Shown: in pieces, positions 23,782 through 30,793 of the stretch
Layout of the letters: the number at the start of each line of letters is the position of its first letter
How positions within the stretch are numbered: the stretch's first letter is position 1
Assembly (NCBI GenBank): GCA_030698645.1
Contig: JAUYMV010000729.1
Location: 1 to 31,390, forward strand
Direction: 5' to 3'
DNA: 31,390 bases
Source: Mesorhizobium sp.
Lineage (GTDB): Bacteria; Pseudomonadota; Alphaproteobacteria; Rhizobiales; Rhizobiaceae
Position numbers and translations under genes: made by a program
The notes under the pieces: generated by a model
Told to the model about the DNA's origin: nothing
Databases searched by the model: none
Seen by the model: the letters and a program-made list of their open reading frames with translations, nothing else

Positions 23782-24501
23782 TCAGCCGGTCCGCTTCATC
23801 TCGACCTTGCCTGCGGCGATCGAGATCAGGAGTTCCGCGAGATCGTCGGGACGCGACAGGAATGGCGAATGCGAGCTGACGAATTCGCGGACTTCGGACG
23901 CCTGCGCCGCGAACATGCGCTGGAAATCGGGGGGCAGGGCGTTGTCCTGGGTCAGCACCAGATAGGTGGACGGCAGTGACCGCCACGCCGCCGTCGTGAT
24001 GGGATGGCCGAAGATCCGCTGCGACTGCAGCCGCAACTGCCCGGTCGCCCAGTTGGCGAGGCCGGGGTCGCAATCGGCGTAGAAGGCAGGTACGCTCTGA
24101 CCGTCCGGGACGGCGGAACTGCCATCGTCGCGCAGGCCGACATAAGGCGGGAAGTCACCCGGCGGCAGGTAGGACACGAAGGTGCGGCCGGTGTCCGGCA
24201 TGAAGGCGCCGAGGTAGACCAGCCGCCGGACATTTGGCCCGTAGGTCGCCTCGGTGATGACGGCGCCGCCATAGGAATGACCGACCACGACGACATCGCC
24301 CGGGATCGCCGCGGCGGCCGCGCTCACGGTGGCTGCGTCGTCGGCGAGCGTGCCGAGCCTGGCCGGATCGGCGCCGCACGACGGAAGGTCGATAGTCACG
24401 GACCCGTAGCCCCGGCGCTCCAGGGCAGGCCGTAAAAGGTCCCAACACCACGGGCCGTGCCATGAACCGTGAACGAGAAGGAAAGTTGGCATTTCGCGCA
24501 T
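23782..24501 (-). CDS. Alpha/beta-fold hydrolase (salicylate esterase-like family)
   Basis: A 239-residue hydrolase from ATG 24501, with GGGGAG seven bases upstream. Seen features: oxyanion loop LLVHGSWHGPWCW, nucleophile Ser76 in VVGHSYGGAVI, likely acid Asp186 (LTQDNALPP) and His211 (SSHSPFLSRPDDLAELL). The HGSWHGPWCW and SHSPFLSRPDDL motifs fit the plant-type esterase/hydroxynitrile lyase-like branch that is common in bacteria. The substrate is unknown. It is transcribed divergently from the padR gene across a 91-bp operator region, so it is the likely target of that repressor. Confidence 0.87.
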   Translation of the reverse strand: MREMPTFLLVHGSWHGPWCWDLLRPALERRGYGSVTIDLPSCGADPARLGTLADDAATVSAAAAAIPGDVVVVGHSYGGAVITEATYGPNVRRLVYLGAFMPDTGRTFVSYLPPGDFPPYVGLRDDGSSAVPDGQSVPAFYADCDPGLANWATGQLRLQSQRIFGHPITTAAWRSLPSTYLVLTQDNALPPDFQRMFAAQASEVREFVSSHSPFLSRPDDLAELLISIAAGKVEMKRTG

Positions 24502-24528
24502 GCTGATTCTCCCCTATGATCCGAACCA

Positions 24529-24580
24529 GAGTATCTATATACTCCATTTCGGAGTATGGCATTACTCTGTTTCGGAGTAA
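24529..24580. promoter_or_regulatory. PadR operator array in the divergent promoter
   Basis: Two palindromes of identical build lie 23 bp apart: ATACTC-N7-GAGTAT (24539-24557) and TTACTC-N7-GAGTAA (24562-24580), both with TTTCG in the spacer. A further GAGTAT half-site at 24529-24534 pairs with the first ATACTC. They fill most of the gap between the hydrolase and padR starts and reach 12 bases before the padR ATG. Confidence 0.75.
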
Positions 24581-24592
24581 ACAGGAATCTTC

Positions 24593-25228
24593 ATGACGCT
24601 GACGACCACCTCCTACGCCATCCTCGGCCAGCTCGCCCTGCAGCCTTGGACGATGTACGACCTCGCCGCCCAGATGCGGCGCAACGTGACCTTTTTCTTC
24701 CCGCGCGCCGAAAGCCAGGTCTATGCCGAGCCGAAGCGGCTGGTCGAGCGGGGGCTGGCGACCGCCGACACGGAGGCGACCGGCAAGCGCGCGCGCACCG
24801 TCTACAGCATCACCGAGGCCGGGCGCGCGGAACTCGCCCGCTGGCTGGCGGAGCCGGCCACGAAGCCCCCTCAACTGGAGTTCGAAGGACTGCTGCGCGT
24901 GATGTTCGCGCCATACGGTCGCGACGAGGACCTCGCCCGGACCCTCGACCAGGTGCGCGACGACATCGGCGGCATGCTCGACACGGCCAACCGCATCCGC
25001 GACGAGTATCTGGAGGGCCGCGCCCCGTTCCAGCGCCATGTGGTGCACCGCGCGATCATGCACGATTTCCTGTCGTCCTTCGCCGACCTCGTCGACGAAT
25101 GGGCCGAGCGGTCGGCGGCGCGAATCGCGAAATGGCCGGAACAGTCCGACGAGGAGAGACTGGCAGACGCGCTGGAGGTCGTGCGCCGCAAGCCGCGCCG
25201 CACGCGCAGGCGCCCGAAGCAGGCCTGA
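24593..25228 (+). CDS. PadR-family transcriptional regulator
   Basis: A 211-residue protein from ATG 24593 with AGGA upstream. Residues 1-82 are the PadR winged helix (YAILGQLALQPWTMYDLAAQ, then VYAEPKRLVERGL and RTVYSITEAGRAELARWL). Residues 90-185 are the helical dimerisation domain, and the tail RRKPRRTRRRPKQA is strongly basic. PadR proteins usually repress a neighbouring gene until a small, often aromatic, ligand binds. The divergent hydrolase gene and the operator array (24529-24580) suggest that it represses that gene and itself. Its 3' end is eight bases from the convergent YigZ-family gene. Confidence 0.9.
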   Translation: MTLTTTSYAILGQLALQPWTMYDLAAQMRRNVTFFFPRAESQVYAEPKRLVERGLATADTEATGKRARTVYSITEAGRAELARWLAEPATKPPQLEFEGLLRVMFAPYGRDEDLARTLDQVRDDIGGMLDTANRIRDEYLEGRAPFQRHVVHRAIMHDFLSSFADLVDEWAERSAARIAKWPEQSDEERLADALEVVRRKPRRTRRRPKQA

Positions 25229-25236
25229 CCGGGCGC

Positions 25237-25824
25237 TCAGTCCGGCATCGTGACCTGCGCCTGACCCCGGGTGATGTCGGTCAGCATGCGCGCGATGGCG
25301 GGTGCGTCGGCGGCGGGCAACACGACGACGAGCGAGGCGCCGGTGGCGGTGAAGGTCTCGGCGGCAATGCGCACGTCGGCGATGGCCAGCAGCCGCGCCT
25401 TGAGGATCGGCAGATCGCGGAAGGAGCAGGCGACACTCGCCTCGACCGTGACGACGACGGGGATCTTCGCCGCCGCGTCGAGGCACTTCGCCGCCGTGCC
25501 GCCATAGGCGCGCATCAGGCCGCCGCTGCCGAGCAGGATGCCGCCGAACCAGCGCGTGACGAGGACGGCGGTGTTGTCGAGCGTATGCCCGTCGATGGCG
25601 AGTAGGATCGGCTTGCCGGCGGTACCGCCGGGTTCGCCGTCGTCGTGGAAGCGGTAGTCCTGGCCGATCCGCCACGCCCAGCAATTGTGTGTCGCGCGCG
25701 GATCGGAATGCGCGGCGATGAACGCCTTCGCCTCGGCCTCGCTCGCAACCGGGCCGGCCATGGCGAGGAAGCGGCTCTTGCGGACCTCCTGGGCGAATGT
25801 CTGGATCTGGGCGAGCGTGAACAT
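25237..25824 (-). CDS. yigZ: YigZ/IMPACT-family protein
   Basis: A 195-residue protein from ATG 25824; earlier in-frame sequence is not family-like. Family marks: RATHNCWAWRIG (45-54), FHDDGEPGGTAGKPIL (59-74) and VTRWFGGILLGSGGLMRAYG (89-108). The C-terminal part (residues about 125-190) resembles the ferredoxin-like second domain. Members are related to eukaryotic IMPACT, which acts on translation control; the bacterial role is unclear. It converges on padR and lies 50 bp downstream of the second alpha/beta hydrolase on the same strand. Confidence 0.9.
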   Translation of the reverse strand: MFTLAQIQTFAQEVRKSRFLAMAGPVASEAEAKAFIAAHSDPRATHNCWAWRIGQDYRFHDDGEPGGTAGKPILLAIDGHTLDNTAVLVTRWFGGILLGSGGLMRAYGGTAAKCLDAAAKIPVVVTVEASVACSFRDLPILKARLLAIADVRIAAETFTATGASLVVVLPAADAPAIARMLTDITRGQAQVTMPD

Positions 25825-25874
25825 GGGGGTCCGAATGGCGAGCCGGCGACACGGTCGATGAGATGCCGGCGAGC

Positions 25875-26663
25875 CTATACCGGTTGCGGCGTCCGCGCGG
25901 AGAGCAATTTCGGCGGCAGCGAAGCGCCGAGGCACCAGGCCCGGACGGTGGCGGAAAACAGCTCCGGCAGTTCGCCTGGCCAGCCATGGCCGGCATTCGG
26001 CGCCCAGCGCGCGGTCGCGTCGGGCAGCGTGGCGCGCAAGGCGGCCATGGAGTCGTGGATGAGGGCGTGTTCGTTCTGCCCGGCCAGAAGCAACGTCGGC
26101 GTGGCGACGCTGGCGAGATTGGCGGGCATCGCGAACCGGCTCGCTTCGTGGCCGGCATCGATGAAGGCCCGCGTGGCGACTTGGCGCAGCGACTGGCGAT
26201 AGGCCTCGACCCTATCCTCGGGGATGTTGAGCGCTTTGGCGTTCATCCTGGCGCCGAAGCCGGTCTTGAGGAGCGGCGCCATGACGTAGCCGAGCGCGTC
26301 CATGAGCCAGAGATGCGGCAAGGGCAGCACGTTGAGGCCGCTCAGCACGGCGCGGTCGACGCAGTCGGCGTGGCGCGATATCAGCGTCAGTCCGACATAG
26401 GAGCCAAGCGACAGGCCGACGACATGCGCACGGCCGTTCGGCGACCGCGCGCGGATGACGTCGGCGATCTGGTCGGCCGCGTCATCGAAGGAGCGCCAGG
26501 CAATGGCGTTGCTCAGGCCGTGGCCGGGCAGATCGACGCACAGGCAGCGGAAGTCCGGCAGAAGGGCGGTCTGCTCCTGCCACATCCAACTGCTGGTCGC
26601 CAAGGCGTGGAGAAAGACGATGGCCGGCGATTGCGGGTCGCCCGAGGCGTGAACGTGCAGCAT
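25875..26663 (-). CDS. Alpha/beta-fold hydrolase
   Basis: I use ATG 26663 (262 residues, AAAGG nine bases upstream); GTG 26711 would add 16 residues without family sequence. Seen features: AIVFLHALATSSWMW (oxyanion region), DLPGHGLSNAI, nucleophile Ser85 in VGLSLGSYVG and His226 in NAGHGWPGEL. The usual acid position (LLAGQNEHAL) carries Glu198 where most relatives have Asp. The type recalls 3-oxoadipate enol-lactonase-like and ester hydrolases; the substrate is unknown. It is upstream of the YigZ gene on the same strand, without evident functional link. Confidence 0.83.
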   Translation of the reverse strand: MLHVHASGDPQSPAIVFLHALATSSWMWQEQTALLPDFRCLCVDLPGHGLSNAIAWRSFDDAADQIADVIRARSPNGRAHVVGLSLGSYVGLTLISRHADCVDRAVLSGLNVLPLPHLWLMDALGYVMAPLLKTGFGARMNAKALNIPEDRVEAYRQSLRQVATRAFIDAGHEASRFAMPANLASVATPTLLLAGQNEHALIHDSMAALRATLPDATARWAPNAGHGWPGELPELFSATVRAWCLGASLPPKLLSARTPQPV

Positions 26664-26819
26664 GAAGGCGAACCTTTGTAGCGTCGGGGAAGCGGACGGC
26701 GGACGAAACACACGCGACCGCGATCGTCCGAAGATGCCGTTTCGAGCACGGGCCCGTCTCCTAGCGCAGGGCCGTCCCGGGCGCCACCCGTGGACGCCCT
26801 TTGTGCCGGTGCGCCGGCG

Positions 26820-27548
26820 TCAGGGCGCGGTCGCGTCCAGATAGGCCTGCGCGATCTCGCGCAGGCGCGCCTGGCCGAAACTCTCGCCATGGCCGCCATG
26901 CACGATGGAGACGTCGAGCGTCAGTAGCCGCGTCATGGTTGCGCGATAGGCGGCGCGGTCGGAGCCGGGAAGATCGTCGAGCAGCTCGTCGTCATAGATG
27001 GCGTCGCCGGAGAAGAAGGTGCCGTCGGCCGTGTCGATGAGGCCGAGGCAGCCGGGCGAATGGCCGGGCAGATGCAGCACTCGGAAGGTGCAGTCGCCGA
27101 GGTCGAGCAGGTCGCCCTCGTTAAGCAGCCGGCTGAGCGGCGCGGGCGGGATGGCGTAGGCCTTCGCGTCCCAGCCCGCATAGGGCGGCGTGCTGACCGG
27201 CGCGTCGAGCGCGCGGAACTCCTCGGCGAAGGTGGCGGCATCGTCCATGCTGCGGAAATGCGCCGCCTCCACCGCAGGCCCGGCGCGCAGCGTGAACTCG
27301 TGCAGGGCGCCGACATGGTCGACATGAACATGCGTCGCCACCGCGATCAGCGGTTTTCCGTCCGTCAGCGGCAATTCCGGCGTAAGCGGAACCAGGCCCA
27401 TGCCGCTGTCGACCAGCAGGTCGCAGTCGCGGCCCGGCACGAACCAGATGTTGGACTGGAAATAGGGATGCACCGCCGGCTCGCGCAGCCTGAGGACGCC
27501 GCGCGGATAGTCGCGACGCTCGTACCAGCCGGCTGGCGTGTTCATCAT
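26820..27548 (-). CDS. MBL-fold metallo-hydrolase
   Basis: A 242-residue protein from ATG 27548; the next codon is also ATG, and ATG 27566 is a further option. The metallo-beta-lactamase metal ligands are all present: THVHVDH (His73, His75, Asp77, His78), His163 in LPGHSPGCLG, Asp182 in FSGDAIYDD and His220 in VHGGHGES. This suits a two-metal hydrolase. The N-terminal part (SNIWFVPGRDCDLLVDSGMG) resembles MBLAC2-type thioester hydrolases, a tentative likeness. It follows glnT by 56 bp on the same strand and is probably part of the glx-glnT cluster. Confidence 0.88.
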   Translation of the reverse strand: MMNTPAGWYERRDYPRGVLRLREPAVHPYFQSNIWFVPGRDCDLLVDSGMGLVPLTPELPLTDGKPLIAVATHVHVDHVGALHEFTLRAGPAVEAAHFRSMDDAATFAEEFRALDAPVSTPPYAGWDAKAYAIPPAPLSRLLNEGDLLDLGDCTFRVLHLPGHSPGCLGLIDTADGTFFSGDAIYDDELLDDLPGSDRAAYRATMTRLLTLDVSIVHGGHGESFGQARLREIAQAYLDATAP

Positions 27549-27604
27549 CGTTTCCGCCCCATGCATGGCCTGCGCGCCACACGGCACATAGGGGTGCTTA
27601 CGGG

Positions 27605-28912
27605 TCAGATGTCCAGCGTATTGTCGCGCTCCCATTGCGTGAAATGCGAGGCGTAGGAATTCCACTCCTGGTGCTTGAGCTTGAGGTAGGCGGCGGAAAA
27701 CTCCTCGCCCATCGCGGCCTTCAGCGACTTGTCCTTGTCGAACTCGCGCAGCGCGTCGAGCAGGTTGAGCGGCAGTCTCGGCGCGCCCTTCACGGTGTGA
27801 CCATGCTGGTACATGTCGATGTCGTAGCGCTTGCCGGGATCGGCCTTGGAGCGGATGCCGTCCAGCCCGGCGGCGATGATGACGGCCTGGAGGAGATAGG
27901 GGTTGGCGGCGCCGTCGGGCAGGCGCAGCTCGAAGCGGCCGGGACCCGGCACGCGCACCATGTGGGTGCGGTTGTTGCCGGTCCAGGTCACCGTGTTGGG
28001 CGCCCAGGTGGCGCCGGAAATAGTGCGCGGCGCGTTGATGCGCTTGTAGGAATTGACCGTCGGGTTGGTGATGGCGGCGAGCGCGGAGGCATGTTTCATG
28101 ATGCCGCCGAGGAAGTTCCGGCCCTTGGCGGAAAGGCCGAGCTCCATCTTGTCGTCGGCGAAGACGTTGGTCTTGCCGGCCTTGTCCCAGACCGAGATAT
28201 GCGCATGACAGCCATTGCCGGTGAGGCCCTGGAACGGCTTCGGCATGAAGGTGGCGCGCAGGCCGTGCTTCTCGGCGACCGACTTGACCATGAACTTGAA
28301 GAAGGAGTGCTTGTCGGCGGTGGCCAGCACGTCGTCGAAGGCCCAGTTCATCTCGAACTGGCCGTTGGCGTCCTCGTGGTCGTTCTGGTACGGCCCCCAG
28401 CCGAGCGCCAGCATGTGGTCGCAGATCTCGGCGATGACGTCGTAGCGGCGCATCACGGCCTGCTGGTCGTAGCAGGGTTTTGACGCCGTGTCGTAGTCGT
28501 CCGAAATCTTGCTTCCGTCGGGCGAGATCAGGAAGAACTCGGCCTCGACGCCGGTCTTGACGCGCATGCCTTCCGACGCCGCCTCGTCGACCAGCCGCTT
28601 CAGCGTGTTGCGCGGCGCCTGGGCGACGGACTTGTCGTCCATGATACAGTCGGCGGCGACCCAGGCGACCTCGGGCTTCCAAGGCAGCTGGATGACCGAG
28701 GACGTGTCGGGCACCGCCAGCATGTCGGGATGCGCCGGCGTCAGGTCCAGCCAGGTGGCGAAGCCGGCAAAGCCCGCGCCGTCCTTCTGCATGTCGCCGA
28801 TCGCCTGCGCCGGCACCAGCTTGGCGCGCTGGCCGGAAAACAGGTCGGTGTAGGAAATCATAAAATATTTGACGCCGTTCTTCTTGGCGAATTGTGCGAG
28901 GTCGGTGGCCAT
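27605..28912 (-). CDS. glnT: Type III glutamine synthetase (GlnT) or gamma-glutamylmethylamide synthetase
   Basis: A 435-residue ligase from ATG 28912 with the ribosome site AAGGGG. Glutamine-synthetase motifs: GVEAEFFLI (Glu123, Glu125), HEDANGQFEMN (179-189), GNGCHAHISVWD (232-243), NPTVNSYKRINAP (283-295) and RTHMVRVPGPGRFELRLPDG (315-334). The family joins ammonia to glutamate with ATP; close relatives (GmaS) use methylamine and make gamma-glutamylmethylamide. Sequence alone does not separate them for me. It lies downstream of glxC and glxD, whose products resemble parts of glutamate synthase and of N-methylglutamate synthase. Confidence 0.88.
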   Translation of the reverse strand: MATDLAQFAKKNGVKYFMISYTDLFSGQRAKLVPAQAIGDMQKDGAGFAGFATWLDLTPAHPDMLAVPDTSSVIQLPWKPEVAWVAADCIMDDKSVAQAPRNTLKRLVDEAASEGMRVKTGVEAEFFLISPDGSKISDDYDTASKPCYDQQAVMRRYDVIAEICDHMLALGWGPYQNDHEDANGQFEMNWAFDDVLATADKHSFFKFMVKSVAEKHGLRATFMPKPFQGLTGNGCHAHISVWDKAGKTNVFADDKMELGLSAKGRNFLGGIMKHASALAAITNPTVNSYKRINAPRTISGATWAPNTVTWTGNNRTHMVRVPGPGRFELRLPDGAANPYLLQAVIIAAGLDGIRSKADPGKRYDIDMYQHGHTVKGAPRLPLNLLDALREFDKDKSLKAAMGEEFSAAYLKLKHQEWNSYASHFTQWERDNTLDI

Positions 28913-29269
28913 TTGTTCCCCTTATGATTTGACCTTCATGCAATCGTCGGCGCCCGCTTCGTTCAACGAGGTCGACCCCCTCACCGGCCCTTCGGGCCAC
29001 CTCTCCCCCGTTCGACGGGGGAGAGGAAAGCGCCAGGCTCGCCGGCCGTCTTCACGTCACTCCAACTCGTCCGTCGACCGCTTCGCTCGCGGGTCGACCC
29101 CCACTCCGGTCCTTCGGGGCACCTCTCCCACGTTCGATGGGGAGGAAGGGCGCCAGCGTCTCCGCGTTTCCTCTCCCCCGGGCAGGGGGAAAGGTGGCCC
29201 GAAGGGCCGGTGAGGGGTTACTTGCGGCCGAACGCGTCGAAATTCCCCTTCCCCGTCGTTTCCAGCGGC
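28913..29269. other. Repeat-filled gap between glxD and glnT
   Basis: This 357-bp gap lies inside a same-strand gene row and holds no gene. Most of it is repeat sequence (28977-29217); a short T/A-rich leader with the glnT ribosome site lies at 28913-28925. A separate glnT promoter could be here. Confidence 0.75.
28977..29217. repeat. Inverted pair of boxed repeat modules
   Basis: Bases 28977-29002 recur as an exact 26-bp inverted copy at 29192-29217, each containing the hairpin GGCCC-TTC-GGGCC. Next to each is a C-rich stem: CCTCTCCCCCG with complement at 29000-29026, and CCTCTCCCCC / GGGGGAAAGG at 29170-29194. A third, degenerate copy lies at about 29096-29147. This is a composite of the dispersed repeat. 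Confidence 0.78.
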
Positions 29270-30598
29270 CTAAAGTCCCCCCTTCCCCGGGATCCAGTTC
29301 GTCCCCGCCAGCGGCACCTGCGCCATGGCGGCGGCTTCGAGCGTCAGCGCGACGAGATCCTCGGGCTCCAGATTGTGCACGTGATTCTTGCCGCACGCAC
29401 GCGCGATCGTCTGCGTTTCCAGCGTCATCACCTTGAGATAGTTGGCGAGGCGCCGACCCGCCGTGACGGGGTCGAGGCGCTTCGCCAGTTCCGGGTCCTG
29501 CGTGGTGATGCCGGCGGGGTCGCGGCCCTCGTGCCAGTCGTCATAGGCGCCGGCGGTAGTGCCGAGCTCGTTGTATTCCGCCTCCCAGTGCGGATCGTTG
29601 TCGCCGAGCGCGACCAGCGCCGCCGTGCCGATCGACACCGCGTCAGCGCCGAGCGCCAAGGCTTTCGCGACATCGGCGCCGTTGCGGATGCCGCCGGAGA
29701 CGATGAGCTGCACCTTGCGGTGCATGCCCAGATCCTGCAGCGCCTGGACGGCGGGGCGGATGCAGGCGAGCGTCGGCTGGCCGACATGTTCGATGAAGAC
29801 CTCCTGCGTCGCCGCCGTGCCGCCCTGCATGCCGTCGAGCACCACCACGTCGGCGCCCGCCTTCACGGCGAGCGCGGTGTCGTAATAGGGTCGGGCCCCG
29901 CCGATCTTGACGTAGATCGGCTTTTCCCAGTCGGTGATCTCGCGCAGTTCCAGGATCTTGATCTCAAGGTCGTCCGGTCCGGTCCAGTCGGGATGGCGCG
30001 AGGCGGAGCGCTGGTCGATGCCCTTGGGCAGCGTGCGCATCTCGGCGACGCGGTCGGAAATCTTCTGGCCGAGCAGCATGCCGCCGCCGCCGGGCTTGGC
30101 GCCCTGGCCGATGACGATCTCGATGGCGTCGGCGCGGCGCAGATCCCGCGGGTTCATGCCGTAGCGCGACGGCAGATACTGGTAGACGAGCGTCTCGGAA
30201 TGGCCGCGCTCCTCCTCCGTCATGCCGCCGTCGCCGGTGGTGGTCGACGTGCCGGCGATCGTGGCGCCGCGGCCAAGCGCCTCCTTGGCCTGGCCGGACA
30301 GCGAGCCGAAGCTCATGCCGGCGATGGTGATCGGGATTTTCAAATGGATCGGCTTTTTCGCATGGCGGGCGCCGAGCACGACCGAGGTGTCGCAGCGCTC
30401 GCGGTAGCCTTCGAGCGGATAGCGCGAGATCGAGGCGCCGAGGAAAAGCAGGTCGTCGAAATGCGGCAGCTTGCGCTTCGCCCCGCCGCCGCGGATGTCA
30501 TAGATGCCGGTCGCCGCGGCGCGGCGGATTTCCGACAGCGTGTAGTCGTCGAAGGTGGCGGACTTGCGCGGCGTGGTGGGCGGGTTTCTGTAGGTCAT
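29270..30598 (-). CDS. glxD: FMN-binding glutamate-synthase-like protein (GlxD/MgsC type)
   Basis: A 442-residue protein from ATG 30598. It matches the synthase (FMN) domain of glutamate synthase: MSFGSLSGQAKEALGRGA (95-112), IGQGAKPGGGGMLLGQKI (163-180), KIGGARPYYD (231-240), ADVVVLDGMQGGTAA (249-263) and LIVSGGIRNGADVAKALALG (298-317). It is a stand-alone subunit; the amidotransferase and GXGXG domains are separate genes, as in glxBCD and mgsABC. Where glutamate synthase has the first two cluster cysteines (CHLNTCPVG), this protein reads WHEGRDPAG (355-363), so it should lack the [3Fe-4S] cluster. GlxC is encoded 195 bp upstream. Confidence 0.87.
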   Translation of the reverse strand: MTYRNPPTTPRKSATFDDYTLSEIRRAAATGIYDIRGGGAKRKLPHFDDLLFLGASISRYPLEGYRERCDTSVVLGARHAKKPIHLKIPITIAGMSFGSLSGQAKEALGRGATIAGTSTTTGDGGMTEEERGHSETLVYQYLPSRYGMNPRDLRRADAIEIVIGQGAKPGGGGMLLGQKISDRVAEMRTLPKGIDQRSASRHPDWTGPDDLEIKILELREITDWEKPIYVKIGGARPYYDTALAVKAGADVVVLDGMQGGTAATQEVFIEHVGQPTLACIRPAVQALQDLGMHRKVQLIVSGGIRNGADVAKALALGADAVSIGTAALVALGDNDPHWEAEYNELGTTAGAYDDWHEGRDPAGITTQDPELAKRLDPVTAGRRLANYLKVMTLETQTIARACGKNHVHNLEPEDLVALTLEAAAMAQVPLAGTNWIPGKGGL

Positions 30599-30793
30599 GC
30601 GGTTGCCTTGATCACTCGACGCTGCCTCTTGCTACCTAAGCGCTGCCCCTCATCCGCCTGCCGGCACCTTCTCCCCGTATGGGGACGGGGAGAAGGACGG
30701 AGCTCCGCCGTCGGCGCCCCCCTCTCCCCGTTCTTCACGGGGAGAGGGTAAGGGTGAGGGGCAGGCATCACCGCCGCCGTCGTAAGGGACCGC
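30599..30793. other. Gap between glxC and glxD
   Basis: The 195-bp gap holds no gene. Bases 30644-30763 are a mosaic repeat; the rest is the glxD leader, which has no strong ribosome site that I can see. Confidence 0.7.
30644..30763. repeat. 120-bp mosaic repeat with inverted ends
   Basis: The ends TGCCCCTCA (30644-30652) and TGAGGGGCA (30755-30763) are exact complements. Inside are a 12-bp stem CCTTCTCCCCGT with complement (30667-30696), the palindrome CGGAGCTCCG (30698-30707) and an 11-bp stem CCTCTCCCCGT with complement (30721-30747). Two stems between inverted ends recall the rhizobial RIME plan. The stem sequences match those at 2858-2883 and 2996-3013. Confidence 0.8.

Noticed and set aside
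26779..26799. Hairpin GGGCG/CGCCC after the MBL gene as terminator
   Set aside because: The stem has a bulge and almost no loop, and no T-run follows.
26820..29000. Minus-strand frame that would fuse the MBL hydrolase to upstream sequence
   Set aside because: The extra part runs through glnT in the wrong frame; the hydrolase has its own ATG and normal family length.
29210..30751. Long plus-strand frame opposite glxD
   Set aside because: It also reads through repeat sequence, and the minus strand gives the intact FMN domain.
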